Assembly: GCA_021292165.1 (NCBI GenBank)
Contig: CM037877.1
Span: forward strand, 125,430,402 to 125,494,401
DNA: 64,000 nt
Reading direction: 5' to 3'
DNA from: Shinisaurus crocodilurus
Taxonomy: Eukaryota; Chordata; Lepidosauria; Squamata; Shinisauridae
This document shows, in pieces, positions 22,256-34,032 of the stretch. Each line of letters begins with the position of its first letter. Positions within the stretch are counted from its first letter, which is position 1. The notes below the pieces were generated by a model. That model did no database searches and was not told the DNA's origin. It saw nothing but the letters and a program-made list of their open reading frames with translations. A program made the translations under genes and the position numbers.

Positions 22256-22825
22256 GGTTTAAACTGTATTCAATTTGCTTTATATTATTTTTCCCTAATC
22301 AAATATTTCAGTTTAACATTTGGAAATGAAACTGCCTTATACAGAGTCCAATCATTGGTGCATATAGTTCAGTATATTCTAATCTGGCAGTAACATGACA
22401 TTCAGGACAGATAAAAGAAAAGTACTACACAGAAGGCATAATTATTTTCTGGAATTTACTGCCTTAATATGTGGTGATGGCCACTAGCTTAGATGATTTT
22501 GAAAGGAAGTTAGACTAATTCATGGAGGATGCCCATCAATAGCTACAAGTCATTATGGCTATGTGCTATCACCAGGTTCAGAGGCAGTATGCCACTGAAT
22601 TACCAGTTGCCAGGGGAGGGCTGTTGCGTTCATATTCTGCTTGTGAGATTACTAGAGACATCTTGTTGGTTACTGTGTGAAAGAGGATGCTGGACTAGAT
22701 TGACCCTTAGGCACATATAGCAGGGTTCTTATGGGGGCAAGATGCTCTAGTAGTTCCATTCCTACCTGATGGTAATTTCCAGATCATGGTGCTGGGAGAC
22801 TATTATTCTAGCCCATGATGCTTGT

Positions 22826-23720
22826 GCTGTTATGTTCCACAGGTCTCTAGCATTTTGTCTCCCATATTTTTAAACATCTGCATGAAAATGCTGAGTGCGA
22901 TCTGAAGATTTGTAGTGAAGTGTCATCAGGACATTGTCCAGTTATTTTTGTCTCTTTCATCTGATTTCAAGAGAGGTTGGGGAAGTGCTGAATTGGTGTT
23001 AGTAATGGAGTGGATGAAGCCCCCCTCCATCCCAAAGTGCAGTCTAGATAAAATGGAGGTACAAATGGTTCCATGAACCAGCGAGGAGGTGGTCAGCCTA
23101 TTCTCAATTCAGTTGCACTCCCTCTGAAGGCTTGATCTGACCTTACCTTTTGGGTGCCCTAGTGGCATCTGTGGCAAGAAATGCCTTTCACCAGCCAAGG
23201 CTGGGACATTAGCTGGAACCCCAGCTGGCCACTGTTCTCCCCGTTCTGGTAATATCCAAATTAGACTACTGCAATGTACTGTATTTAGCTCTCCCTTTGG
23301 AAACTTGTTGGAAACTTCAGTTGGCTCAAAATACTGCTAGCTGTTGAGCAGGAACTGCAACATAAAATGGATCTTGTTAGTGCTTAATAACTTCACTGGC
23401 TTCCACTCAGTTTCCAACCATAATTCAGAGTGCTGGTGCTAACTTTGAAAAACCTACACAGCTTGGGAGCTGGGTATTTAAAGGACTGCCTTTTACCACA
23501 TGAACCTTCCTGCACACTACCATCCTCTGAAGCCTTTCTCTTCAGAGGTTAAGTGGTAACTGAAGAGAGGGCTATCTTGTTGTAGCTCCTGCCTGTGGAA
23601 TGCTCCCTGGTGGGTGGGGAGAGTAGCCAGATGCCTGCTTTTTACCTTTTTAATCATGCAGGCCTTTTAATTAACTTGTTCCCATTTTCATCTTTGTTCA
23701 AATGAGAATTGTTTTGCTGT
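22826..23720 (+). mobile_element. L2-like LINE 3' region
   Basis: Degenerate L2 C-terminal coding and 3' sequence: gtctagataaaatggaggt, ggtaatatccaaattagactactgcaatg, cagttggctcaaaatactgc, acttcactggcttccactcagtttcc. No open frame survives. Confidence 0.65.
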
Positions 23721-24037
23721 TTTCATTTTTGATGCTGTTCGTTCGTTCGTTCATTCATTCATTCAATCAAAGTGTTTATTTGGTCCACAGACCTTTCCAC
23801 AAGTTAGTACATAAAACAATTATTATTAAAAACAATTATTGTTAAAACCAAAAATGGGGTTGTAAAATATGTAGGATAACGTAGAGTAAGACAGCAAAAC
23901 TGTATGAATATCCACTAAAAAGATTAATGAAAACATACATGTACACAACATAACCCCCCCCCTATGATTTATCTCCCAATAACATTTACTGACAGCCCTT
24001 AATTATGATCTCATTTTAATAGCTGCAGCAAAATATT

Positions 24038-24804
24038 TCACTTGTTTGTTCTTCCAGGCAGCAAAATAAGTAGCAGGGTTATAAATTGTGTCCTAATATC
24101 ATTATAAAATCTACAATCCAATAAAACATGTTCCACTGTTTCAACCTGTCCTGATTGACAAGCACACAGTCTTAATTCAAGTGGAGTTTTTAAAAAACGT
24201 TCTTCCATAACTGCTGATGGAAGAAAGTTAAAACAAGCAGCTGTGTACGCTTTCCTGAATTTAACTATAGATAGAACCTGGAGATAGTTCGCCGATACAT
24301 AGCCTGATCTTGGCTCTATGCCCCACTTTAGTGGTGAACACACACAGTTTGCCTCTGACCATGCCACCTGAAGTCCATATCCAATAGTTTGTTTTTAATT
24401 TGTTGCCTCACCTCTATGCAATTATATTGTTTTAACTGGATTAATGATAACCCAATTTGATTGGCTTTCTCATTTAACTTCTTCAGCCAAGGACAGGTGT
24501 AATTGTTAGTCAGCATCAATGCCAGATAGCTTATAGGCATTAACCACATATGTAAACGGACCCCAAAATTAAATGTATGTATCCACACTAAAGTTTCTAC
24601 AGAAGGGACTCCAACTTCCAATCTTAATGCTGCGTTCTTTACACATCGGGGCAGATTCAGAATGTTCCTCAAGAATTTAGATTGACCATGTTTCATCTTC
24701 TGTCTCATACCCATATGCCACAGTTGGATACCATATAGTAGTTTTGTTTTTAGACTTGCAACACTGAGGGTACATGGCTTCCCCCTTTTGTAAAAAAGAA
24801 TCAA
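24038..24804 (-). pseudogene. LINE ORF2 C-terminal domain
   Basis: Two overlapping frames. 24804-24328 gives LKTKLLYGIQLWHMG, KFLRNILNLPRCVKNAALRLE and MDFRWHGQ. 24367-24038 ends with a cysteine/histidine motif (LRLCACQSGQVETVEHVLLDC), the zinc-knuckle-like tail of many I/jockey-group ORF2 proteins. A frameshift near 24350 separates them. Confidence 0.75.
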
Positions 24805-24938
24805 ATCACTACAGCTGATATAGTTGCTGCACTTTGTACCAAGAGATCTCTTTGTCTTTCCCAGTTAAGAGAGGCTTGAAAAGCAATGCCTAAATAGTTA
24901 TAACTGTTCACTTGCTCAATACACTGACTATCCATTAA

Positions 24939-25743
24939 CTAATTATACTTTTTATATCCCCCAGAGAACACCAATACCTTAGTCTTTTGATAATTTATCA
25001 GACTCTCACTCAAACAGTATTTAGAAAACTGCATCATCAGCCTGTGCAGGCCAATCTTTGTCCGGGATAACAATACTTCATCATCTGCATATAGCAATAT
25101 TGGGATTTCTTTTCCAGACAGTTCTGGCAGATGATAATCAGGTGAGTATAAACTGGGAGCCAAATTATTTATATATAAATTGAACAACTGTAGTGCTAAC
25201 ACACACCCCTGTCACACCCCTCTTGTCATTACCCCAGTGCATTTCATAAATCCTCTTCTGAACTATAGTGAACCTTCAAAGAAGTATTGGCGTATACATT
25301 TTTTATCAGAAAAAGTAGTCTCCTATCCATAGAGGTTGCTTTAGTTTTTCGCATTACCACTCTCTCAATATAGACTCAAATGCTGATTTAAGATCCACAA
25401 ACACACCATATAGTTTCCCTTTTAGATGTTTTGATTATTTCTCTGCCAAATGATATAGAACTATCCCATGATCCAGTGTTGAACAGTCCTCTTTAAAACC
25501 CACCTGTTCTGCTCCAATAATATCATTCTCCTCAACCCAGTCCATTAATTTGAGTTTCAGAAGCATAGCATATAATTTTGGTATTATAGATAAAAGGCTT
25601 ATGGGGTGGTAGTTTGCAGGATCTGTCGTACTACCTTTCTTATAAATTGGAACAATTATTACTTCTCTCCAGCTTAATGGAATTAGGCCTGATTTATCTA
25701 TATGGAAAAAAAAAGGATGCCAAAGGTGTCCCACACCACTCAC
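24939..25743 (-). pseudogene. LINE reverse transcriptase (minus strand)
   Basis: The 25743-25435 frame has PLSWREVIIVPIYKKGS, PANYHPISLLSIIPKLYA and GAEQVGFKEDCSTLDH (RT motifs 0-2a). After decayed sequence, 25202-24939 has LFNLYINNLAPSLYSP and ILLYADDEVLLS (catalytic YADD), then LSESLINYQKTKVLVF. Motif A is lost in the decayed middle part. Confidence 0.82.
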
Positions 25744-26436
25744 TGTTCTTCATCAGCAGCTCTGCTGGTATAAAATCAGGCCCTGGGGCCGTACCCATTT
25801 TGAGATATTTGATAAGATTTATCACTTCTGTTACAGGTTCCCAAGATGGCAAATCTTCAACTTGCTGTTTTAATAATCCCCCCCCCCTTTTTGGTTATTG
25901 CATTAAAAATAGTGTAGAAGTGACATTCCCAGTCTGTTGCTGAAATACAGCAAGCATTAATTCCACTCATTCCCCACAAGGCACCTAAAACTATGAACCA
26001 GAAACTCCTATTTTCTCTAATGCGTGAAGCCTCTATCAATAGACAAATTTCTTTTTCCATTTCTTCTTTTTTTAGTATCGGGGCTTTATACTCTTTTTTA
26101 TTTTTTTTAGCTCAAAGTAATACATTGGCAGTACCCTTCCTTTAGATTTTCTACATTGAATATAGCACCTTTTTAGCTGCTTCTTTTTATAGGCACATTC
26201 CTCATCATACCAGTTATTATATCTAGCACCAATAATCCTTCTTCGCTTACCTGTTTCCTTTGATAGAAAGTTCTGCAATATCAAAACTAGTCTATCAAAT
26301 GAAATAAGTGAAATTCAATAACTAGTTTCTACACTGGCGTTTAACTAGTTTCAACTCTGGGGCATTCAGTACCTCACACACATTTTTATTCCAACTCCAT
26401 TGTCCATTTTAGGCATCTCCTATTTGTGCATTTAAC

Positions 26437-27243
26437 TTACTTTAATGGAGCTGCTTGTACTGATGTTCGTATTGGACAAAAAAAGGAGTCCAACTCAGTA
26501 ATCAGGGTTTGACGATCACTAAAATAGTTTGATCCCACTTGAAAGTTCTTAACATTATACTTCATAGCATCAGAGAGCATTTCATAATCTATCACACTGT
26601 GTATTATAAGTCTATTCTCCAAATTTATCCCCATCAGTGGCACCATTTAGGATCAGCAAGCCTGCCTTTTGCTTAAATTGAATTAACCCGATTCCTGCAG
26701 CATTAATAATTCTATCTTTCGAGTTCCTTTTACTAGTACCATACACATCCTCATCCATCCTTTTATCCGGACACCAAAACGTAAAGGTACAGACTGAATA
26801 GTCATCTTCACCTATCCGAGCATTAAGATCTCCTGCTATTAAAACATAAGCAGATGGATATAGACTTTCCCCAAGACATTCTCTTCCAATTCATCCCAAT
26901 AGTCCATATTTTCTTTCTTAATCTTCTCTCTTAATTTTCTTTGGTGGTAGATATATATTTATTATCAGCAACTTTGAGTAATGTATTTCAAGCAACAGTG
27001 CTATTGCTATTGATTCCTTCGGTAGGAGAGGTGTTATTTTGCAGTCAGAGTTGATGCTATAAAATATACTAAACCAGCCTTTGGTCTGCCTTTCTTATAA
27101 TCTAATCTGGCTTCTACAGAGTGACTCTGAAACCCATCTAGTTCTACTTTCTTCTTAGACCATGTTTTTTGAAACATCAAAATATCATTGCTTAATATAA
27201 TCCCTAAATTCTCCATTAAGGGCTTTATTCTCTCAGCCTGCAA
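26437..27243 (-). pseudogene. LINE apurinic-endonuclease-like domain
   Basis: Fragments NLGIILSNDILMFQKTWSKK and LDGFQSHSVEAR (27243-27034), then NLENRLIIHSVIDYEML and NYFSDRQTLITELDSFF (26646-26437). The order fits the N-terminal nuclease of APE LINEs. Intervening sequence contains stops and frameshifts. Confidence 0.65.
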
Positions 27244-27387
27244 TATTCCAACTCAATATCTTCAGGGATTGATTTTTCTGGGATATAATTTTGTCAATCT
27301 GTTTCTTCAGTCTTATCCATTTCTCCTTTCTCAGCCACATAAATGGGTTCATTTCTCTTTGAGGATGCCCATACCATAACCCAGTGG

Positions 27388-27543
27388 CTTATGCTGGCTC
27401 AGCTTGTCTGAGCGTGGAAAGCTAAGCAGGGTCAGGCCTGGTTATTACTTGGATGGGAGACCCCTCCTCTAGTTTCCCGCATTGAGCAGGGGGTTGGACT
27501 CGATAGCCTTGTAGGCTCCTTCCAACTCTATGATCTATGAAAT
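27388..27543 (+). mobile_element. SINE with 5S rRNA-like head and CR1-like tail (copy A)
   Basis: 27400-27464 closely matches 5S rRNA around its internal promoter: gaaagctaagcagggtcaggcc (A box) and ggttattacttggatgggagacc (intermediate element/C box). It is joined by cctcctctagtttcc to a CR1-type 3' end, gcattgagcagggggttggactcgatagccttgtaggctccttccaactctatgatctatg. An identical junction occurs in copy B at 56716-56870, so this is a mobile family rather than a chance fusion. The 5' edge of the head is uncertain. Confidence 0.8.
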
Positions 27544-29558
27544 CTATGATGGCGAACCATTTTAAGCCCGTGCCCAAACTGCAACACAAAACCAACTTCT
27601 TTATTTCAAAGTGCCAACACTGCAATTAAACCTGAATACCGAGGTTTTAGTTTTAGAAAAACAACTCATACAGTTGTCCGAACTAATTAACATCTTTTGT
27701 CTTAAAAGAAAAACACAATAACAGAGCTTAGAATCATAGAATCATAGAAAAGTAGAGTTGGAAGGGGCCTACAAGGCCATCGAGTCCAACCCCCTGCTCA
27801 ATGCAGGAATCCAGGTCAAAGCATCTCTGACAGATGTCTGTCCAGCTGCACCTTGAATGCCTCCAGAGTGGGAGAGCCCACGACCTCCCTAGGTAGTTGA
27901 TTCCATTGTCTTATTGCTCTGACAGTCAGGAAATTTTTCCTGATGTTTAGGTGGAATCTAGGTTCCTGTAACTTGAGCCCATTATTCCGTGTCCTGCAAA
28001 CTGGGATGAACGAGAAGAGATCTTTGCCCTCCTCTGTGTGACATCCCTTAAAATACTGGAAGAGTGCGATCATATCTCCCCTCAGTCTCCTCTTCTGAAG
28101 GCTAAACATGCCCAGTTCTTTCAGTCTCTCCTCATAGGGCCTTGTTTCCAGTCCCTTTATCATCCTTGTTGCCCTCCTCTGAACCCTCTCCAGTTTGTCT
28201 ATGTCCTTCTTAAAGTGTGGTGCCCAGAACTGGACGCAGTACTCAAGATGAGGCCTAACCAGTGCCGAGTAAAGGGGAATTATCACTTCCTGCGATTTGG
28301 AAGCTATACTTCTATTAATACAGCCCAAAATTGCATTTGCCTTCTTTGCAGCCACATCGCATTGCTGGCTCATATTCAGTTTGTGATCTACCACAATTCC
28401 AAGATCCTTCTCACTTGTAGTATTGTTGAGCCAAGTGTCCCCCATTCTGTAACTCTGCATTTGGTTTCCTCTCCCTAGGTGCAGCACTTGGCATTTATCC
28501 CTATTAAATTTCATTCTGTTGTTTTAGGCCCAGCGCTCCAGTCTATCGAGGTCACTTTGAATTTTGTTTCTGTCTTCCAGAGTATTAGCTGTTCCACCCA
28601 ACTTTGTGTCATCTGCAAATTTGATAAGCATTCCCTGTACCTCATGATCCAAGTCATTAATAAAAATGTTGAAGAGCACCGGGCCCAGGACCGAGCCCTG
28701 TGGTACCCCGCTCGTTACCTCTCCCCAGTTTGAGAAGGAACCATTGATAAGCACTCTTTGAGTCCGATTCTGTAGCCAATTGTGGATCCACCTGATAGTT
28801 GTTCCATCTAGCCCACTCTTAGCTAGCTTTCAATGATACAAACAGTTTTTTGTTGAAAAAAAAATCAACTCAAAAAATTATTATAATACTACATTGTACA
28901 CATAGCCTGAAGGGAATTTATACACACTTTTTAAATAATTAGGCAGATGTATTTTTGGTTAAGGGATTCTCAACTTGTAATACGATTATATGCCAAACTG
29001 AAATTGTATGGGGCAAGCTTTACCCCGGGTCCTTTCCCTGCTTCTACAGGTGTCGGATTAGTAAAAGTAAAAGTCAACCTGTACTAGGATGAGCAAGATA
29101 AACAAGAAAACTAAACGTGCTTAACACATTTTAAACACTTTATGTCTTGGACTGCAAACACTGCATTAAGTAAAAGTTTGCATTGGGCATGCTTTTGCAC
29201 AATTAATGTGATTTTTGCTATTGCATGCATGCTGATAATTTGTCAAACCTTGGCTCATACTCAGTTTGAGAGCAACACATGCAGCACTCAGGTCAACTGT
29301 TAGGGCTTTACATCCAAGCCATGCTCTGTGCATCATTCTTCAAAATCTTTTAAATGTGATAACAATGTAGAAAAGAATTCTGTAACAGGAATTCTAGAAT
29401 AAAATCATTCTGTTCCACACTCTGAGAAAGAACAAGATCATTAGTGTTTTGCAGACGGGGACAGTCTTTTCGCGATCTGGTGACCAATGGTTTGAGTGCC
29501 CACAGAGAGGTCCCTGCGTGCCAGCTTTGGCACCCATGCCATAAGTTCACCATTACTG
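27544..29558. mobile_element. hAT non-autonomous element, copy 2, carrying a CR1
   Basis: Left end ctatgatggcgaacc (degenerate) and right end gccataagttcaccattactg bracket the same sequence as 58063-58987, with CR1 27731-28827 inserted at the word cagagctt/agctttca. Without the CR1 it is about 920 bp. No clean 8-bp duplication is left. The left end abuts the 5S-like SINE. Confidence 0.8.
27731..28827 (-). mobile_element. CR1 LINE copy 3 (minus)
   Basis: 5'-truncated CR1 in minus orientation. The 3' terminal (ATTCTATG)n equivalent lies at 27731 (agaatcatagaatcatagaaaag). The RT C-terminal frame runs from 28514 to 27816 (RDKCQVLHLGRGNQMQS through QLDRHLSEML), and 28754-28524 holds VPQGSVLGPVLF and KFADDTKLGG. 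The frames are offset by one shift near 28520. It lies inside hAT copy 2, flanked by a short agctt duplication. Confidence 0.92.
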
Positions 29559-30099
29559 CCCTAACCTCTCCTTCCTCCTGTTGACTTTTAGCATTGTGTG
29601 CAGGTTCACCCAGTTCTGCTGTTAATTGTGTTTTGAACTCTTGTTTTATGTAAGCCATTCTAGGAGTAAAAACACTGTAGGCAGGATATTCATTATTTAA
29701 ATAATGATTTATTATTTATTGTATATCACTTAGAAATTTTATAATATAAGTGATTCATAAATACTAGCAAATAAATAAAATAAATCTCAGCACACAGGTA
29801 TCCATTTTGCCACACTGCATCAGAGAGAAAATAGTAACAGCAAGGACTTCTCCTTTGACTCTGCTAGAACCAACTGCCATTTGGCTTGTTCCCTCCTACA
29901 ACAGTTTCCTGCAAGAACGGTCTCCTGCAGTGACCATTCCATCTGGTCACTATGTATTTTATTTCTAAGACTTATTCTGTCTTTTTAAACAAAGTACAGT
30001 ATAATGAGACAACTTACAAACAAAAAACTAAAACAGCACAACAACAAAATCTAAAACAGAATCAAATTTAAATATAGCAGGTGAATTGGAATCCATTAA

Positions 30100-30420
30100 A
30101 GAGAATATTCCACAAAAGCTCACTGAAATAAAGTGGTCTTGCTGCTTGTCTAAAAGTGAACATTAAGGAAGCGAGGCATATCTCTTTGGAGGTTGTTCTA
30201 AATTCTGGGTGTCACAGAGCCCTTTCTCAAGTGCTTACATTGCTCTACATCTGGCAGGGGATGGGCAGAGAAGGAGTGTCTAGTTCTTGGGTCAGGCTCA
30301 TATGGGAGGAGATGGTTCTTGAGGTACTCTGGTCCCAGGCCATTTAGGGCTTGAAAGATCAAATCCAATGCCATAGAATCATAGAATTGGGTCTGGAAAC
30401 AAAGTGGTAACCAGTGAAAG
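30100..30420. repeat. Interspersed repeat of unresolved class
   Basis: Words such as ggaggttgttctaaattctgggtg, gtactctggtcccaggccatttagggcttgaaagatcaaatccaatgcc and gtctggaaacaaagtggtaaccagtg recur in weaker form at 32640-33075 and 34390-34690. Non-coding, possibly the 3' region of an old LINE. Confidence 0.45.
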
Positions 30421-31651
30421 TGGTAAATGATCAGTATAATTATTTATTTTGATCACTTTTATACCACTTCTCAACCCCAAAGGTTTCCCAGAGCAGCCAA
30501 CATTAAAAATAGTAATTAAAATAATTTGCTGTTGCTGTACTGCCCACCCTGCTGCCCAACAGTCTCCCTACCTTAGCTGACAGAGGTGGTCTTGGGTGTG
30601 CTGTTAACGTCCCCCAGACTGTTGGTTCTGCGGGATGTAAACATTCATGCTGAGGGTGCCTTGCCTGGGATGGTTCAGGGTTTCATGGCCTCTTTGACAA
30701 CCATGGGACTGTCCCAACACTTGTAGCAGGGCACACTCTAGACCTGTTTTTTTCAGCGTGCCATGGAGAGGGTGATCTGAAGGTGGAGCACTTTGAATTG
30801 GTGTCCCTTTGTCTCAGTCAAATCACCTCCTGCTGAGGTTAGACTTACAATAGCTTTTCCCCTCTGCCAAGGTTGGGGACCTATTAAAATGGCCTTTTCC
30901 TAGAGGCTAATGGATTCGGATGGCTTCCAGATGTGCTGGGTTTTTTCCCCAGTTTATATGGCTGACTTTCTTGTCAAAACCCTGGTTGATCTGTGGCATA
31001 CAGAAATAACCCAGGCTCCGGTGAACCCTCTTCGCATTAGAGCTCATACAGTTCCATGTTACACCCCAGACCGGAGAGTGATGAAACAAAATAGCAGATG
31101 GCTTGAGTGCAGATGGAGGAAAACTCATCTGACATATGCAATTGAACACTGGCCTGTGCCTATTCAGTGTATATCCAGGGGCAGCGAGGGCAGCAAAAGA
31201 ACAATATCTCTTTACCTCTGTTGAATCCTCTTTGTACTGCCCAGAGGAGCTTTTCAGGGTTGTCTGGGGCTTATTATATGCTGGCCCTAAGGATGCTGTG
31301 GATCCATCAGAGACCCGCTTTGATATGATTGCAAGCACTTCCAAAATGAAATCTCGCATCCCCCCAGACTTAGACTCCAGTGTTACCGCAGCTGAATCTT
31401 GCAACCACCTCTGTACTGGTTCCTTGCCCCTTTTGATGTATAAAAACTGGTAGGGATGGAACAGCCAGATAGGCCAGGGAGTTGATCAATGCCTCCTTGT
31501 GAGAGGTAGTGGTCCTGGGCCAACAGGGGTGGTGAGACTACTCCTGAAAAATTCCTCCCTGGACTTGGAACAATTCAATAACTTTAGGCCGATGGCAAAT
31601 GTTTGATTCCTGGGCAAGGTCTTTGAGCGGGTGGTGGAGTTCTAAGCACTC

Positions 31652-32510
31652 TTGGATGAGACCGATTATCTGGATCCATTTCAGTTGGGGTTCAGTTGGG
31701 GTTTTGGCACAGAAACAGCCTTGATTGCTCTGTATGATGACCTATGTTGGGAGAGAGACAGGGGGAGTGTGATCGTGTTGGTTCTTCTTGATCTCTTGGG
31801 GGCTTTCATTACCATCAACCATGGTATCCTTCTGGGGCAACTGTCTGAGCTGGGAGTGGGGGGTATTGCATTGCAGTGCTTTCGCTCCTACTTGGATGGT
31901 CGGCTCCAGAAGGTGGTCCTTGGGGGATATTGCTTGGCCCCATGGTTTCTCCAGTGTGGGGTTCCACAGGGATCGGTTTTGTCCTCCATGTTATTTAACA
32001 TCTACAGTAATACCTTGGGTTGCAAGTAACTTGGTTTGAGAGCATTTTGGAAGACAAGCAAATTTTTAAATATTTATTTAATTTTTTTTGACTTGATATA
32101 CAAGCAATGTCTTGCAATACAAGTACTGTAGTACTGCTTAAATTAAAAATCTTTGTACAATTTTTTTTGGGGGGGATTTCGTTTTGATATAAGAGTGTTT
32201 TGGATTACAAGCACGTTTCCAGAACGAATTATGCTCTCAATCCAAGGCACGACTGTACATGAAACATTTGAGAAGGGTCATCAGGAGTTTTGGGATGTGT
32301 TGCCATCAGTATGGCATTTCTCCATCTTCATCAGGTGAGGCTGTGAATGAGCTAAATCAGTGTCTCACTGTGACAATGGACTGGATGAGGGCTAATAAAT
32401 TGAAGCTCAATCCAGACAAGACTGAGCTGCTGTCTGGGAGTGGTTCTTCTGACCAGATGGAGGGTATTCAACTTGTTCTGGATGGGATTGCACTACCCCT
32501 GAAAGAGTAG
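31652..32510 (+). pseudogene. L2 reverse transcriptase
   Basis: 31652-32004 reads DPFQLGFSWGFGTETALIAL, VLLDLLGAFITINHGILL (motif A, with the second aspartate changed to isoleucine-threonine), LGGYCLAPWFLQCGVPQGSVL (motif B) and MLFNIY. After the MITE the same frame resumes (HLRRVIRSFGMCCHQY) but the catalytic YADD block is lost. It then reads AVNELNQCLTVTMDWMRANK and LNPDKTELL. The protein is dead both by mutation and by the insertion. Confidence 0.85.
32005..32255. mobile_element. Pogo/Tigger-like MITE (copy 3) inside L2
   Basis: CAGTAATACCTTGGGTTGCAAG ... CAATCCAAGGCACGACTG, flanked by TA at 32003-32004 and 32256-32257. The L2 reading frame is continuous if the MITE and one TA are ignored. 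Confidence 0.9.
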
Positions 32511-32650
32511 GTTTGTAGCCTGGGGTTCTCCTGGAACCATCATTGTCACTTTGGGCTTAGGTGTCCTCAGTGGCAAGGAGTGCCTTCTACCAGTTTCAGC
32601 TGGTGTCCCAGCTATTCCCCTATCTGAACAGGGAGAGCTTTGACTGTTGG

Positions 32651-33280
32651 AAGGTATAAAATAAAATAAATAAAAGCAATAAATAAAATAGATAAAAATA
32701 ACAAATAATATTAAGAACAGCAGACCAACAAAGTAGGTACAATGTTAAATTAAGATAAAACAAGAGATGAGCACGGATAAAACATTTCTATTATAGCACA
32801 CATCTAAAAGGTCTTCATCTGGTGCTGAAAAGATGTTGGTGCCAGGCAAGCTTCCTTGAGGAGGCAGTCTTTAAATGGGGCATCATCACCGAAGAGGCCC
32901 AGTCTTGCGTCACTACCTGCCTTTCCTCCAAAGGCAGGAGGACCTGAAGAATCTTAACATCCAGGGAGGTTCATGGGATCCTATGTTAGCTGGTCCCAAG
33001 TTGAATTGGATTTTAAAGGTCAGGACCAGCACTCTATTGTGCCTGGAAATAGGTCAACAGTCACTGTAGCTACTTTAAAACTGTTCATCTGAGGGAAGAA
33101 AGATTACATCTCTACCCCCACTTTGATGGTCACGATATTTCTGAGTATGTGAGAACAGCAGGAAATGCGAGAAATGCTGGAGATCTTCAGTGCAATACAT
33201 TCCTTCTAAAAGTGAATGAAGCATTGATGCAAGCCCTTCATTATTTGGAGGTGATCTTTGGATTTATTTATTTTAGAATA
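32651..33280. repeat. Unresolved repeat-like intron sequence
   Basis: Includes an A-rich (aataaa)n stretch at 32655-32720 and words shared with 30100-30420 (ctggtcccaagttgaattggattttaaaggtcaggaccagcactctattgtgcctggaaat). Class unknown. Confidence 0.4.
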
Positions 33281-33784
33281 CAGTCATGCCTTGGATTGAG
33301 AGCATAATTCGTTCCGGAAACGTGCTTGTAATCCAAAACACTCTTATATCAAAACGAAATCCTCCCAAACAAATTTCACAGAGATTTTTTATTTAAGCCG
33401 TACTACAGTACAGTAATACCTTGGATTGCAAGTAACTTGGTTTGAGAGCGTTTTGCAAAACAAGCAAAGTTTTAAATATTTGTTTAATTTTTTTTTACTT
33501 GATATACAAGCGACCTTGCAATACAAGTACTGTAGTACGGCTTAAATTAAAAATCTCTGTACAAATTTGTTTGGGGGGGATTTCGTTTTGATATAAGAGT
33601 GTTTTGGATTACAAGCACGTTTCCGGAACGAATTATGCTCTCAATCCAAGGCATGACTGTACTTGTATTGCAAGACATTGCTTGTATATCAAGTAATACA
33701 TAAATAAATAAATAAATATTTAAAAATTTGCTTGTCTTGCAAAACACTCTCAAACCAAGTTACTTGCAGTCCAAGGTATTACTG
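33281..33784. mobile_element. Pogo/Tigger-like MITE (copy 4, outer), carrying another copy
   Basis: CAGTCATGCCTTGGATTGAGAG ... CAGTCCAAGGTATTACTG with TA at 33279-33280 and 33785-33786. Its central palindrome (gtactacagtac) is interrupted at 33410 by a second copy, which restarts at 33411. Confidence 0.9.
33411..33659. mobile_element. Pogo/Tigger-like MITE (copy 5, inner, inverted)
   Basis: CAGTAATACCTTGGATTGCAAG ... CAATCCAAGGCATGACTG, TA at 33409-33410 and 33660-33661. It lies in the opposite orientation to the host MITE. After 33661 the outer element continues exactly (cttgtattgcaagaca). Confidence 0.92.
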
Positions 33785-33792
33785 TATTTATA

Positions 33793-34032
33793 TCCAGTGT
33801 AGCGTAGTGGTGAGAGTGTTGGACTGGGACTTGGGAGATCCGGGTTCTAGTCCCCCACTCGGCCATGAAACTCACTGGGTGACTTTGCGCCAGTCACTGA
33901 CTCTCAGCCTAACCTACCTCACAGAGTTGTTGTGAGGATAAAATGGAGAGGAGGAGGATTATGTAAGCCGCCTTGGGTTCCTTCCAGGAAGAAAGGCGGG
34001 GTATAAATATCATAAATAAATAAATAAATAAT
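33793..34032 (+). mobile_element. tRNA-derived SINE, full length
   Basis: The tRNA-like head has A box (agcgtagtggtgagagtg) and B box (gatccgggttctagtcccc). It is followed by a body shared with other squamate SINEs (cactgggtgactttgcgccagtcactgactctcagcctaacctacctcac), the tail gccgccttgggttcc...ggcggggtataaat, and (AAAT)n. Confidence 0.9.

Larger units (their letters stand above)
23738..27265 (-). mobile_element. APE-type non-LTR retrotransposon (not CR1/L2), minus strand
   Basis: Minus-strand LINE of about 3.5 kb. Its 3' end carries a (TGAA)n/(CGAA)n tail at 23738-23765. Order of decayed blocks from the 5' side: an apurinic-endonuclease-like domain (27243-27034 and 26646-26437), RT (25743-24939) and a C-terminal domain (24804-24038). 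Endonuclease words such as LDGFQSHSVEARLDYKKGRP, with the (TGAA)n tail, suggest an I/Vingi-type clade, but I am not certain of that. The 5' end stops near 27265, close to the 5S-like SINE. Confidence 0.75.
30520..32650 (+). mobile_element. L2 LINE, decayed, split by a MITE
   Basis: L2 ORF2 from the end of the APE endonuclease (GDFNVHAEG-like words at 30620-30660) through RT to the C-terminal region at about 32640. A 251-bp TA-flanked MITE (32005-32255) sits within it. Frameshifts and stops are common in the first kilobase. Confidence 0.85.

Noticed and set aside
27400..27464. A functional 5S rRNA gene
   Set aside because: Only the promoter-containing part is present, the 3' third of 5S is replaced by CR1 sequence, and there is no T-run terminator at the 5S end.
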